Shown in pieces: positions 21,013 to 30,104 of a stretch of 64,000 nt of DNA. The stretch spans positions 124,001-188,000 of the forward strand of contig BOKO01000002.1 of NCBI GenBank assembly GCA_016861025.1, given 5' to 3'. Both the position numbers and the translations under genes were made by a program. The notes below the pieces were generated by a model, which was given only the letters and a program-made list of their open reading frames with translations, did no database searches and was not told the origin of the DNA. The DNA comes from Chloroflexota bacterium (GTDB taxonomy: Bacteria > Chloroflexota > Anaerolineae > Caldilineales > Caldilineaceae). Each line of letters starts with the position of its first letter. Position 1 is the first letter of the stretch.

Positions 21013-23476
21013 CATGATTGCTGCCGTTTACGGTCAAACGTGCATTGGTGCGCCAGTCGTACATGCCGGTGATGATGGCGTATTTGCCTGCGGGCAGCGT
21101 ATCCGCCAGCGGCAGTGCCAGTGCGTGCGAGCCGCGCCAGTTGACGGGCCATGCCGACGCCGGGAGCTTGCTCACTGCGTCATGAGGAGCGCCGTCCCAT
21201 TGCGCAACGTTGACGCCATTTACATCGAGCAGTTGCACGAAGACCGAGTAATCAGCGACCGGTGACTCATCCGCACGCCAGAATAACGTCACGGGCAACG
21301 CATCGCCGCGCCGGGCTGACTGCGGCAACGTTGCGCCCTCCAAAACCAATCCGCCCGCGAACGCTGCATTCAGCGTCTGTGCGGGCGCGTTCGCTACTGG
21401 CGCTAAGGGCGTCCAGCCGGTTTCCGCCGACGCCTGCGCAAAGCCACCCAGCCGAACGAGCGTGCCGCCTTCCAGAACCGGCAAAGCCGGCTCAACTTGT
21501 CGCACGTTCAGCCGCGCACCATCCGTCCAGCCATCCTCGCCAGCATAGACGCCGACGCCGAGCACAAATGCATCGCGATCCAGCGTCCACGGCAGCGTCT
21601 GCACCCGAACCGACTGCCCTGGCGTCCACGACGAAGTAGGATACCACAACTCGGCGGCGGGCGGATAAAAGCGGCTGTCGTGTAATGTCTGCAATTCTTG
21701 ATCGAGGTAGCCGACATAGAAGCGATAATCGGCGTCAAGCGGACGCAGCGCCTCCCACCACAGCTCGACCACCAGCTCGCCGTAGCGGTCGGTTGCGACG
21801 CGATAGCCGCGCAGCGCCAGCAGATCACCAGTTTCGTCGCCAAAGATGATCGATGTCGCAACAAAACCTTCGGCTTCGACCTGCGGAGTTGGCTGCGTCC
21901 AGGCTGTGAAAAATTTGGGCGGCAAGGTCTTGTTTGCATTGCCGCGCTGCAAGAGCAGATAGCCGTCGGTCGCGGCGGCAATGCCAAAGTCGCCTGCCAG
22001 CAGTTCATCGACGCTACGACGCAGGTCGGCGGGGTGTTGGGGCCAGGCCGGTCCGGTGACGTCGAGCAGCACGTAGTCGGCGTCATCGACGCGCGGGAAG
22101 ATGTAGAGCGTTCGCCGCCCGCTGACATGCGGATTGAGCCGATCCTGCGCCGAGACCGCGGCGTCGGGCGGAATCTGCGCGATCACGGCGGCGGCGCGGC
22201 GGTGATGGTCGGTCACGCTCAGCGCCAGGTGATTGCCGCTCCCCGGCAGCACGCCCCACAGACGCTGACCGACCAGCGCGCCGCCAAGCACGAGGATGGC
22301 GGCGACCCAATGGAACGCGGATGACGCGGATTTGGGCGAATTTTGATCCGTGTTGATCCGCTCGATCCGCGTCATCCGCGTTCTATTGATCCATTCATTT
22401 GCGCGCGCGATGCCCATCACGGCAGCCAGCATGACGAAGGGCAGCACCGGCGCGGCGTAGATCAGCGTCGTCACCTGGTGCATCGGCGCAAAGTCCGCCA
22501 GCAGGTTGATCGCCAACGAGGGCAGCGCCAGCAGCAGCACCTCCGGCGCCAGCAGTGCGGTGAAGCCGACCGGCAGCAGCAGCTCGAAAAAGTAGCGCCC
22601 AATCTCCGCACGCTGAAGCTGCGCCAGGATCAAATCGGGGCGCGTGATGAGGCTGATCAGCTTCTGCGTTGTGCTTTCGCCGAGGTAAGCGTAGCGTCCC
22701 CAGTGAATGTTGCCGCCCGCCACCACGTTCTGGATGCCCAGCACCGCCAGCAGCGACCAGCCGGCAGCCAGGAAAAAGGTCGTCAACCCCAGCCGCGGTT
22801 TGCGCAGCGCCAGCCAGGCGTAGAGGCCGATCATGGCGACCAGCAAGCCGATCTCTTCCTTGCAGCTTGCTGACAAAATGGCGAAGACAATGAACCCGCG
22901 CGTCTGGCCCGCGATCAGGAAATAGAACGTCGCCATTAAAAAGGTCGGCGCCAGGGTGACAGGGTGAAACTCCAGCCAGTTGGCGGCTTGAATCGTCGGG
23001 TTGAGCAGATATGCCAGCCCAAAGACCAGCGCCAGCCAGTCGCCCAGTCCCTGCCGCCGCGCCAGCGCAAAGAGCGGCAGCGCACCAAGCGCCACGATCA
23101 CCGCTTGCAGCACAAGCAAAAATTCGGGGCGCGGAAAGAGCCGATAGAGCAACGCAATCGGCAGCAAAATCGGCTCGACGTGGTAGCCGAGGCGGTTGGT
23201 CAGGTCGCTTTCCTGGTTGGTGATGCGGAACCAGTCGCCGTGCGCGGTGTTCCAGATTGTCTGGTTGAGGTTGCCCATGTCGAGCGCGCGCGACTCAAAG
23301 GCGTGAAGACGCAGCACGGTGAGATAGCTGAAATAGGCGGCGTACAGCAAAACCGCCAGCGCAAGCAGCGCCAGCGGTAGATGATGAATGATGGAACGCT
23401 GATGACGCGGATTTGGCGGATTCACGCGGATTCTGCGATTACGGGCGCGAGTTTGGCAGGCTGTGCGGTGCAACAA
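20981..23476 (-). CDS. Large DUF2079-like membrane protein
   Basis: Predicted polytopic membrane protein of up to 831 residues. The N-terminal half has about ten hydrophobic segments and the DUF2079-type start (LRLHAFESRALDMGNLNQTIWNT); the C-terminal half is an extracytoplasmic beta-rich region. It resembles GT-C-fold membrane glycosyltransferases in layout, and it sits between Wzz and BY-kinase genes, so glycan assembly or transfer is likely. Two oddities: a 71-bp palindromic repeat is fixed in frame near residue 380, and the last codons (VEIGRVEIRE) lie in the GAGATTGG repeat. The start is uncertain: the frame opens with TTG at 23476 inside a second repeat copy, with no good ribosome site. 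Confidence 0.85.
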   Translation of the reverse strand: MLHRTACQTRARNRRIRVNPPNPRHQRSIIHHLPLALLALAVLLYAAYFSYLTVLRLHAFESRALDMGNLNQTIWNTAHGDWFRITNQESDLTNRLGYHVEPILLPIALLYRLFPRPEFLLVLQAVIVALGALPLFALARRQGLGDWLALVFGLAYLLNPTIQAANWLEFHPVTLAPTFLMATFYFLIAGQTRGFIVFAILSASCKEEIGLLVAMIGLYAWLALRKPRLGLTTFFLAAGWSLLAVLGIQNVVAGGNIHWGRYAYLGESTTQKLISLITRPDLILAQLQRAEIGRYFFELLLPVGFTALLAPEVLLLALPSLAINLLADFAPMHQVTTLIYAAPVLPFVMLAAVMGIARANEWINRTRMTRIERINTDQNSPKSASSAFHWVAAILVLGGALVGQRLWGVLPGSGNHLALSVTDHHRRAAAVIAQIPPDAAVSAQDRLNPHVSGRRTLYIFPRVDDADYVLLDVTGPAWPQHPADLRRSVDELLAGDFGIAAATDGYLLLQRGNANKTLPPKFFTAWTQPTPQVEAEGFVATSIIFGDETGDLLALRGYRVATDRYGELVVELWWEALRPLDADYRFYVGYLDQELQTLHDSRFYPPAAELWYPTSSWTPGQSVRVQTLPWTLDRDAFVLGVGVYAGEDGWTDGARLNVRQVEPALPVLEGGTLVRLGGFAQASAETGWTPLAPVANAPAQTLNAAFAGGLVLEGATLPQSARRGDALPVTLFWRADESPVADYSVFVQLLDVNGVNVAQWDGAPHDAVSKLPASAWPVNWRGSHALALPLADTLPAGKYAIITGMYDWRTNARLTVNGSNHVEIGRVEIRE
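22313..22383. repeat. 71-bp palindromic element inside the DUF2079-like gene
   Basis: GAACGCGGATGACGCGGAT (22313-22331) is the exact inverse of the 19 nt at 22365-22383, with a 33-nt spacer. The arms contain internal CGCGGAT repeats. It is read through in frame as a hydrophilic loop (about 24 residues, beginning NRTRMTRIERI) between hydrophobic segments. REP/MITE-like palindrome; no terminal duplication was identified. Confidence 0.88.
23394..23422. repeat. Partial second copy of the GCGGAT palindrome
   Basis: GAACGCTGATGACGCGGAT (23394-23412) matches 18 of the 19 nt of the left arm at 22313, and the next bases (TTGGCGGATT) continue the match into the spacer with small differences. A further CACGCGGATT follows at about 23423. 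It overlaps the first codons of the DUF2079-like frame and so blurs its start. Confidence 0.75.
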
Positions 23477-23542
23477 GGCATGGACACGCCTTGCTCTCCT
23501 TGCGCATCTTTGCGTCGCCGCGCCCTTGCGTCACTGTTTTGC

Positions 23543-24259
23543 TCATGCTGTTTTGGGTGCGCCGATGCGACCGGGCTGCACGTCCGACTGCGCGATCTCG
23601 CGACGGCCAGCGCGTGGGATGGCGCCCAGCACCGGTATGCCCAGCGTGCGTTCGACCGCAGCGGTGGTGCGCAACAGATCAGCTTCCATCCAGGTCAGCA
23701 GCAGGACGACGCCGATGCCAAGCAGCAAGCCGAGCACGGCGCCCGCCACGGCGTTGAGCAATGGCTTGGGCTGCACCTGGCTGTAGCCGATATCGCGGCT
23801 GCGAATCTTGACCTCGATGCGGTCGCTCTTGTCGAGCTGGGCGTAATAGGCGGTGCGTTCTTCGAGGAACTCGTCAGCAAAGCCGAGCGCCGCCAGCTTC
23901 GCCACCTCGCCGTCGGCGTCGCGCACCTGTATCTTGATCGTGAAGGTGCTCGAATCTGGCTCGATCTGCGTGTTGGCGAGCAGGTCGTAGGGATTCATGT
24001 CGAGCTGCTGGCGGGCGATCACGCGGGCGGCGACTTCGGGCGTCTTGAGATTGGCGGTGAAATTGCGCATCAAGTCCTTGGCGGTGTTGCCCAGGCCCCA
24101 GTCCGGGCGCGCCGGCACCGTGCTCACCTCGACGATCGCCTGGTAGAGTTCTTTCTGCACATAGCTGACGCCAAACGCCGCCACCGCGCCCAATAGCACC
24201 GCCAACACCACAATCCAGCCGCGCTTGCGGATAATTCGCCAGTATTCTTGTAATGTCAT
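23543..24259 (-). CDS. Wzz/YveK-type chain-length determinant (first)
   Basis: Polysaccharide co-polymerase-like membrane protein, 238 residues. One transmembrane helix near residues 15-33, an extracytoplasmic region of about 140 residues, a second helix near 175-197, then a cytoplasmic tail with IPVLGAIPR, a motif typical of BY-kinase partners. The ATG has GAGGTG about 5 nt upstream. It is one of two related proteins in tandem; the pair would form the membrane complex controlling glycan chain length together with the CpsD-like protein encoded further down. Confidence 0.9.
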   Translation of the reverse strand: MTLQEYWRIIRKRGWIVVLAVLLGAVAAFGVSYVQKELYQAIVEVSTVPARPDWGLGNTAKDLMRNFTANLKTPEVAARVIARQQLDMNPYDLLANTQIEPDSSTFTIKIQVRDADGEVAKLAALGFADEFLEERTAYYAQLDKSDRIEVKIRSRDIGYSQVQPKPLLNAVAGAVLGLLLGIGVVLLLTWMEADLLRTTAAVERTLGIPVLGAIPRAGRREIAQSDVQPGRIGAPKTA

Positions 24260-24376
24260 TGCTTCACCTCAACCCATTCTGACCGTACGGTCACGCCATG
24301 ACAGCATCTACGTTTGCCTGCTGGAAGCCAAGCTGCGCCAGAAACTCAGGTGCAAAGTCGGCGCCGTTCGGCCATT

Positions 24377-25069
24377 CTATCTTTTTCTAGGAATCGCACC
24401 CAGCACGCGAATGCCGGATGCCTCCAGATCGCGCTCGGTGCGCACTTTGTCGTCGAGATAGTGCATCAGGAAGACCAGCCCAACGCCGACCAGCAACGCC
24501 AGCAGCACACGCAGCGGCAGCTCGACCTGCTCACGCACGCCGCCGCCTGCGGCGCCGATGGTCGGTCCATCGATCAACGTGACGCCGGCGTTCTCTGTTC
24601 CGAGCTGCTGAAAGTAGAACGGCGTGTTCTGCGCCAGTTCGTCGGCGGCGGCGCGGGCGATTGCCTCAAGCTGCGCTGCGTCGCCCCACGTAAAGCTGAG
24701 CGTGATGATGCGGTGCAGCTTGCCGGTCGCCGCGCTGCCCTGGATCACACCCGCCGGGACGCTAAGATTCTGCGCGTCGAGTCGCTTGCTAACATTTTCG
24801 GCGAACAACTGGCTGCGCACCACCTCGGTGAAATCGTCGACCAGGTATTCGCTCGTCAGCCAGGCGTAATAGCGCGGGTCATAGGCTGTGACATCCTGCT
24901 CGGCGGCAGGCAGCACCCCAACCAACATCCGCATCGACGCACTGTAGACGGGCGGCTTGGGCTGCCACGGCTGCATCTGCACCAGGCTCAACAGCCCGAC
25001 CAGCGCCGCCAGCACCACCGGCAGCCACCAACGCCGACGCAAAATCGTCCAATACTCACGCAACTCCAT
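24377..25069 (-). CDS. Wzz/YveK-type chain-length determinant (second)
   Basis: 230 residues, same plan as its neighbour: MELREYW start, transmembrane helix near 14-31, external domain, second helix near 184-203, tail ending GIRVLGAIPRKR. Sequence similarity to the first copy is low apart from the two ends, so the pair is an old duplication or they form a hetero-oligomer. It is the first gene of the minus-strand EPS cluster. The ATG has no ribosome site; a promoter-like pair lies 9 nt upstream, suggesting a leaderless transcript. Confidence 0.88.
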   Translation of the reverse strand: MELREYWTILRRRWWLPVVLAALVGLLSLVQMQPWQPKPPVYSASMRMLVGVLPAAEQDVTAYDPRYYAWLTSEYLVDDFTEVVRSQLFAENVSKRLDAQNLSVPAGVIQGSAATGKLHRIITLSFTWGDAAQLEAIARAAADELAQNTPFYFQQLGTENAGVTLIDGPTIGAAGGGVREQVELPLRVLLALLVGVGLVFLMHYLDDKVRTERDLEASGIRVLGAIPRKR

Positions 25070-25078
25070 AGAGTGTGC

Positions 25079-25107
25079 AGTCTACCCGCTGAAGGCGTTG
25101 CGAACAA
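25079..25107 (-). promoter_or_regulatory. Candidate leaderless promoter of the EPS cluster
   Basis: Minus strand TTGTTC (25107-25102), 17 nt, TAGACT (25084-25079), then 9 nt to the ATG at 25069. Box matches are moderate (4 of 6 each), but the spacing is right and the absence of a ribosome site supports it. The rest of 25070-25201 shows nothing else. Confidence 0.45.
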
Positions 25108-25201
25108 ATCTACGCAACTCAAGAACATTCAGGCGCGACTGCGATAGCGGCAGCAATCTCAGCGAGAGCCTTAAGGCATCAGCCATCGACTCCCCCTTGT
25201 T

Positions 25202-26290
25202 TCATTTGCTCAATCTGCGCCACGTCGAACGCATTACGTCTACACCGGCTGCGTTCTTCTCAAGCAGCGCCGTCCATTTATAAGTGGTCGGCCATTTCCT
25301 GAAAACGCCTGCCACCGTGTATAGAAAGCGCAGCGAAAATTTGGTTGGGTGGGGCTGCCAGCCCTGCGTAGGGATCAAGGTGATCTCGATGCGCGTATCC
25401 TTTCTCGCCACGATGTAGCTTCCGCCGATGCGACCTGTGGAAGGGCGCCCTTCGATCTCAAAGCTTCCACTGACGACGGCGTCGTTTGTCAGGTTTTCCA
25501 GGCACGGGAAAGCTGCGTCGAAGCGCATCTCAACAGGATGGATCGCGTTGGGGCGGATGACACGACGGATTGCCGGCCCGGCAGCCGTCCAATCCAAAGT
25601 CAATACATGCTCCCCGACGTGCGCCTCCAACTCCCCCCTGGCAACTTCCACAGCCTCCAATTCACCATCAAACGCAGGATTGAGCGTGGCAATCAGTGGC
25701 CTGGGGCTGTAGCGAGTGAAGTACATCCGCATAAAATCCATCGGTATGGGCAACCGGTCCGGTCGGTGGCGCCTGCCGTCAATGCTGATCTCGAAGGTCG
25801 TGTGGCGCACTCTGACGAAGTAGAAGTCATGCAACAACACCAACGGCAGCGCCGACGGCGTCTCCGCCGCAGCGCCCATCGGCGCCAGCAAGCCGAAGGG
25901 TTTGCGTTCTTTCGGGTGTTGCTCGTTAATGTTGATCGCGACACGCCGGTTATGAATGTCCTGAAACTCATAATGCGCCTGCACACCGTAAGCATTTACT
26001 TCGTAGGCGGCCCCACTCAGCTCCCGCTCGACCATGTGCGCCAGACCTTTGCCGGCGATGTCGTACTTCGCTGCATCCGGATGCAGGCCAGGCTGATGGA
26101 ACACGTCCACCCGGCCATCCTGCCGCCAGCCAATGACAAGATGTCCGGTTCCGTTGACCGGATCATCGAACACCTGGGGTTCAAAACCAATGTAGGTCGT
26201 ATCGGGATCCTTTTCGAAGTTGACCAGGAGCAGCCGTTCCATCGGGTCGATGTCGATGTGAAATGGATTGATTATGTGTCTCAAGGGCAT
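25202..26290 (-). CDS. Hypothetical protein coupled to alpha/beta hydrolase
   Basis: Not recognised. 362 residues, soluble, no signal peptide, beta-strand-rich with several short repeating hydrophobic/charged stretches, loosely reminiscent of lipocalin-like two-barrel proteins that bind hydrophobic ligands (impression only). Its ATG overlaps the end of the upstream hydrolase gene by 10 bp, so the two are translationally coupled and probably work together, for instance on a lipid or ester substrate. Confidence 0.7.
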   Translation of the reverse strand: MPLRHIINPFHIDIDPMERLLLVNFEKDPDTTYIGFEPQVFDDPVNGTGHLVIGWRQDGRVDVFHQPGLHPDAAKYDIAGKGLAHMVERELSGAAYEVNAYGVQAHYEFQDIHNRRVAININEQHPKERKPFGLLAPMGAAAETPSALPLVLLHDFYFVRVRHTTFEISIDGRRHRPDRLPIPMDFMRMYFTRYSPRPLIATLNPAFDGELEAVEVARGELEAHVGEHVLTLDWTAAGPAIRRVIRPNAIHPVEMRFDAAFPCLENLTNDAVVSGSFEIEGRPSTGRIGGSYIVARKDTRIEITLIPTQGWQPHPTKFSLRFLYTVAGVFRKWPTTYKWTALLEKNAAGVDVMRSTWRRLSK

Positions 26291-27111
26291 TCTTCACTCC
26301 TCAGTCGTTCATCCATGCCTCTTTCCAGGAATGTTTCCAGGATACGATTGAATACTTCTGGTTGCTCCATGTTGGCGAAGTGTCCGGCATTTTCTATGGG
26401 AACGACTCGGCTATGCGGTGCGGCGCGCAAGACCGTTAGCGTCGAAGCCAGCGTTGCATTGATCTCTTTGTCCATCGCCCCCTGGATCAGCAGCAGCGGC
26501 GCGTCGGCGTTACTGAGCGTGGCGATGTAATTATACTCGGCGATATGTCGGGGGATCAGCAGTAGAGCGTCTTTCGCTGCGCTGCGATACATCTCTTGCA
26601 ACTGCGCCCCTACGGCGCGATCTTGCGAGGCAGTTCTCCCGATGAGCGTGGCCACCCCCTTGACGCCGAGCAGGTGGATAGAACCAACTACGGCCCAGTA
26701 AGTCAGCCGCGAACTGTGCAGTTCCGCCGTCGTGCCAAAGGTAGTCAGGGACAGGAGACGCGGCTGTCCCAGCTCCAGTAGTTCATAGCCAACCAACCCG
26801 CCCAGAGAGTTGCCGACGTAGTGCAGCGCCTCGATGCCCAGGTGCGTCAACAGCGCCTGCACGTCCTGCGCCAGGACGCGCGGTGTGTACGCCTCGGGTG
26901 TGGGCGGGCTGGGTGCGCTTGATCCCCCGTGCCCGCGCAGCGAAAGCAGCAATACGCGGTGTGTACTGGCAAAATGTTCTGCCTGGGTCAGAAATTGGCG
27001 TAAATTGGAGCCAAGTCCATGCACGAAACAGAGCACAGGCGCATCGGGGGGACCATCGAGCAGGTACTCCAGGGTCACGCCTGTAGAAAGGGTGGCTGTT
27101 TGAGTGTTCAT
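26281..27111 (-). CDS. Alpha/beta hydrolase
   Basis: 276-residue serine hydrolase. Oxyanion motif FVHGLGSN (about 29-36), nucleophile elbow GNSLGG with Ser102, Asp214 (GAMDKE) and His244 (ENAGHF) complete the triad. No signal peptide, so cytoplasmic. The substrate is not evident; close relatives include esterases, carboxylesterases and C-C hydrolases. First gene of a two-gene unit with the hypothetical protein it overlaps. Divergent from recJ. Confidence 0.9.
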   Translation of the reverse strand: MNTQTATLSTGVTLEYLLDGPPDAPVLCFVHGLGSNLRQFLTQAEHFASTHRVLLLSLRGHGGSSAPSPPTPEAYTPRVLAQDVQALLTHLGIEALHYVGNSLGGLVGYELLELGQPRLLSLTTFGTTAELHSSRLTYWAVVGSIHLLGVKGVATLIGRTASQDRAVGAQLQEMYRSAAKDALLLIPRHIAEYNYIATLSNADAPLLLIQGAMDKEINATLASTLTVLRAAPHSRVVPIENAGHFANMEQPEVFNRILETFLERGMDERLRSEECP

Positions 27112-27390
27112 AGTGGTTTCTCCGATAGGCGCCGTACTCGAGCCGCCCGCGCTAGATTGCTGGATCGATCACGACCCCAGGCTCGATGGCGATCAATCAC
27201 GATTCGCCTGGCGCCACTATAAAAGGAAACTCTCTCGATTGCACTGGCGCCCAGACGAGTTTTCGTTTGGTCACGTGAATGATTTTGTGGCTAGTCACCT
27301 GACCGGCTTGCGTTGCGGCGCCACTGCCTCGGTGCAGGTGAGCGCAACCAACAGTAAAAGCGTACTGTGCAGGTTCACCATGATTCTTGC

Positions 27391-27396
27391 TATAAT
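27391..27396 (+). promoter_or_regulatory. -10 box of recJ, leaderless
   Basis: A perfect TATAAT lies 9 nt before the recJ ATG at 27406, and no ribosome site precedes that ATG. Transcription starting about 7 nt after the box would begin 2-3 nt before the start codon. The -35 is weak (TGCAGG at a 17-nt spacing). The rest of 27112-27390 holds only this and a poor candidate promoter for the hydrolase. Confidence 0.6.
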
Positions 27397-27405
27397 CTTT
27401 GGTAT

Positions 27406-29838
27406 ATGACACAGCCCTGGATTCTCAAACCGACCGTTGCACCATCGCCGGAACTGATTGCGGCGGTCGGCGGCCATCCGCTGGTGGCGCAGTTGCTGGC
27501 GCAGCGCGGCATCGACGCGCCGGAAAAGGCGATCCCCTTTCTCGATCCGGACCAGTACACACCCGCCTCACCATCAGCCTTGACCGGCGTGGACGCGGCG
27601 GCGGAACTGCTGCATGACGCCATCGCCCGCCGACAGCAGATCCTGGTGTGGGGTGACTTCGACGTCGACGGACAGACAAGCACGGCGCTGCTCGTCACCG
27701 CGCTGCGCGCGCTGGCAGGCGACGAGCATGTGCGCTTTCACGTGCCCAACCGCTTCGAGGAAAGCCACGGCATCCGCCTGCCCAAGCTCCAACAGAAGCT
27801 GGCGGAACATCCCGCCGACCTGCTGCTGACTTGCGACACCGGCATCGCCGAAGCGGCCGGCATCGGCTACGCACGTGACCAGGGCATCACCGTCATCGTC
27901 ACCGATCACCATGATCTCTCCGCCGAATTCACCGGGCTGGATTTCAGGACCGATCCACTGTGGGGATTGAGTCCCGTTGAGGTGGGCGTCGATAGCGTGC
28001 GCCGCGCCAACGCTATCGTCAACCCAAAGTTTCTGCCCGACGGCGATCCGTTGCGCACGCTGCCTGGCGTCGGCGTCGCCTACAAGCTGGTGCAGCGCCT
28101 CTACGAACTGGCAGGACGCCGCGGTGAAGAGGAGGAGATGCTCGACCTGGTTGCGCTCGGCATCGTGGCGGATGTGGCGGAACAGATCAACGACGCCCGC
28201 TATCTCTTGCAACGCGGGCTGGAGCGGCTGCGCACGACCAAACGCGTCGGTTTGATGGCGCTGATGCAGATATCGCGCGTCGATCCAGCGAAGCTGACCG
28301 CCGAGTCAATCGGCTTTCAGCTCGGCCCACGCATGAACGCGCTCGGTCGCCTCGACGACGCCACCATCTCCGTCGAACTGCTTTCGACGCGCGACCCGAT
28401 CCTCGCCGGTCAACTAGCCAACAAGTTGGAACGGCTCAACCAGGAGCGTCGCGTCCTCACCAGCCAGATCACGCGCTCGGCGGAAGAGATGCTCGAACGC
28501 AACCCCAGCTTGCTCGACTTCAACGCACTGGTGCTGGCGCATCCGCAGTGGCACGCTGGCGTCGTCGGCATTGTCGCTTCGCGGCTTGTGGAACGGTACG
28601 GCAAACCGGCGATCCTGCTGCTCACACCACCCGGCGAGCCGGCGCGCGGCAGCGCACGCAGTGTTGCCGGCGTCGACATCGGCGCGGCGATTGCCGCGTG
28701 CAGCCATCTGCTGCTCACGCATGGCGGACATCCTGGCGCAGCGGGCGTCAGTCTGCTGCCGGAGAATATTGATGCGTTTCGTCGTGAGCTGAGCCGGCAA
28801 GTTGAACTGCATCGAGATCCAACTGTACAGCCAGGATTGCAAATTGATACTGAAGCGTCATTGGGCGACCTCTCGCTCGACCTGGCGACCGAGTTGGCGC
28901 GGCTGGCGCCCTTTGGGCAGGGCAACCCAATGCCGCGCATTGTCACCTACGACGTTCAGGTCGTCAGTGATCGACGCATGGGCGCCGACGGTTCGCATCG
29001 CAAGCTGCGCGTTCGCCCAGCCAACGTCGACCAATCGGAGCAGGAACTGGTCTGGTTTGGCGGCGGCGACGCCGAGCTGCCGGCAGGTGCGCTCGACATT
29101 GTCTACACGTTGGGCGTCAACGAGTATCGCAATGAACGATCGCTGCAATTGTTGTACGTGGCGCACCGGGCAGCACAACGCCAGGTTGCCGAACTTCCCT
29201 CCGGCAAAGCGCGCCCGCGTTTTGTGGTCGATTTGCGCCGCATCGCCGATCCGCAAATGCACCTGCCTGCCGACGCTGTCTGGTATGCGGAAGGCGCTCA
29301 GTTGGAGACGACCAGCCCTGGGGTAGCGTATGCACCACGCACCAACGCGACCGGCGGCGGTCGCCCCCTGGTGTTATGGACCCTTCCACCTTCTGGCGAA
29401 GTGTTGAAGTGGCTGGTCGAAAGCTGTGAGTGTGATGAGCTGTTCCTGTGTGGGCGACGCACAACTGACGATGCGCCCGCCGTGGTGGTCAGGCAGGTGG
29501 CGGGCATGGTCAAATACGCGCTGAGCCGCGATGCCGTGATCGATGTCGGCCGTATGGCGGCGCGTTTGGGACAGACCGAAGCCGTGATCCGCACGGCCCT
29601 GCTGCTGTTGGAAAGTCGCGGCGCCGTGCGTTTGCTCGAATGGCTAGACGGCGACCGCGCCCAGGTTGCCGAGGGCGAAACAAAGGTGCAGAACAGTGAA
29701 AGCGAGGCATTGTGGGCGGAACTGGAGGCGCTGCTGGCTGAAGTGCGCGCCTATCGCCGTTTCGTTGCGCGCGCCCGAATCGAAGAACTGGGTATCGAAA
29801 ATCTGATTCCAGGGCAAATCAACTATGCATCAAGATAG
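27406..29838 (+). CDS. recJ: Single-stranded-DNA-specific exonuclease RecJ
   Basis: 5'-3' single-strand exonuclease of recombination and mismatch repair, DHH/DHHA1 family. Metal-binding motifs: DFDVDG (84-89), CDTG (143-146), VTDHHD (165-170, the DHH signature). DHHA1 and OB-like parts follow, with HGGHPGAAG at 439-447. At 811 residues it is longer than E. coli RecJ (577): about 220 extra C-terminal residues include a possible winged-helix segment near 690-740. The ATG at 27406 is preferred to one 39 nt upstream because it begins at the conserved sequence and fits a leaderless promoter. Confidence 0.95.
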   Translation: MTQPWILKPTVAPSPELIAAVGGHPLVAQLLAQRGIDAPEKAIPFLDPDQYTPASPSALTGVDAAAELLHDAIARRQQILVWGDFDVDGQTSTALLVTALRALAGDEHVRFHVPNRFEESHGIRLPKLQQKLAEHPADLLLTCDTGIAEAAGIGYARDQGITVIVTDHHDLSAEFTGLDFRTDPLWGLSPVEVGVDSVRRANAIVNPKFLPDGDPLRTLPGVGVAYKLVQRLYELAGRRGEEEEMLDLVALGIVADVAEQINDARYLLQRGLERLRTTKRVGLMALMQISRVDPAKLTAESIGFQLGPRMNALGRLDDATISVELLSTRDPILAGQLANKLERLNQERRVLTSQITRSAEEMLERNPSLLDFNALVLAHPQWHAGVVGIVASRLVERYGKPAILLLTPPGEPARGSARSVAGVDIGAAIAACSHLLLTHGGHPGAAGVSLLPENIDAFRRELSRQVELHRDPTVQPGLQIDTEASLGDLSLDLATELARLAPFGQGNPMPRIVTYDVQVVSDRRMGADGSHRKLRVRPANVDQSEQELVWFGGGDAELPAGALDIVYTLGVNEYRNERSLQLLYVAHRAAQRQVAELPSGKARPRFVVDLRRIADPQMHLPADAVWYAEGAQLETTSPGVAYAPRTNATGGGRPLVLWTLPPSGEVLKWLVESCECDELFLCGRRTTDDAPAVVVRQVAGMVKYALSRDAVIDVGRMAARLGQTEAVIRTALLLLESRGAVRLLEWLDGDRAQVAEGETKVQNSESEALWAELEALLAEVRAYRRFVARARIEELGIENLIPGQINYASR

Positions 29839-30035
29839 AACATAAGCGATGTCGATGGCTCGTGAAAAGCATCGCCACTCCTGGCAGTCCGCACGATAGA
29901 CAAAAGCACAGTCAGGATTCCGTTGAAGTCAATGTCTGCGCTGCGACGGGGTCAAGAAAACCCTTTGCAGACAGCTTCTCACTCCTCCGAGGGGACACGA
30001 TAGTTCGTGTCTGTGCCGTTGCCTCCCTCAGATTG

Positions 30036-30064
30036 TTGAGAAGATGCCCTTTGCCCAGTAAAAT
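30036..30064 (+). promoter_or_regulatory. Promoter of the GT-C glycosyltransferase gene
   Basis: TTGAGA (30036-30041), 17 nt, TAAAAT (30059-30064). The predicted start near 30071 gives a 34-nt leader before the ATG at 30105, which supports that start over one 243 nt further upstream. The remainder of 29839-30035 shows nothing. Confidence 0.7.
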
Positions 30065-30104
30065 ACCCAGAGAACCTGCGCCAGCACGCAGGCGTTATCG
30101 GCGT

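Noticed and set aside
22313..22383. Insertion sequence end or transposon
   Set aside because: No transposase frame nearby and no visible target duplication; the element is only 71 bp and keeps the host frame, so it is called a palindromic repeat.
29839..30104. Upstream start (29862) of the GT-C glycosyltransferase
   Set aside because: The extra 81 codons lack a ribosome site and contain the promoter that precedes the ATG at 30105.
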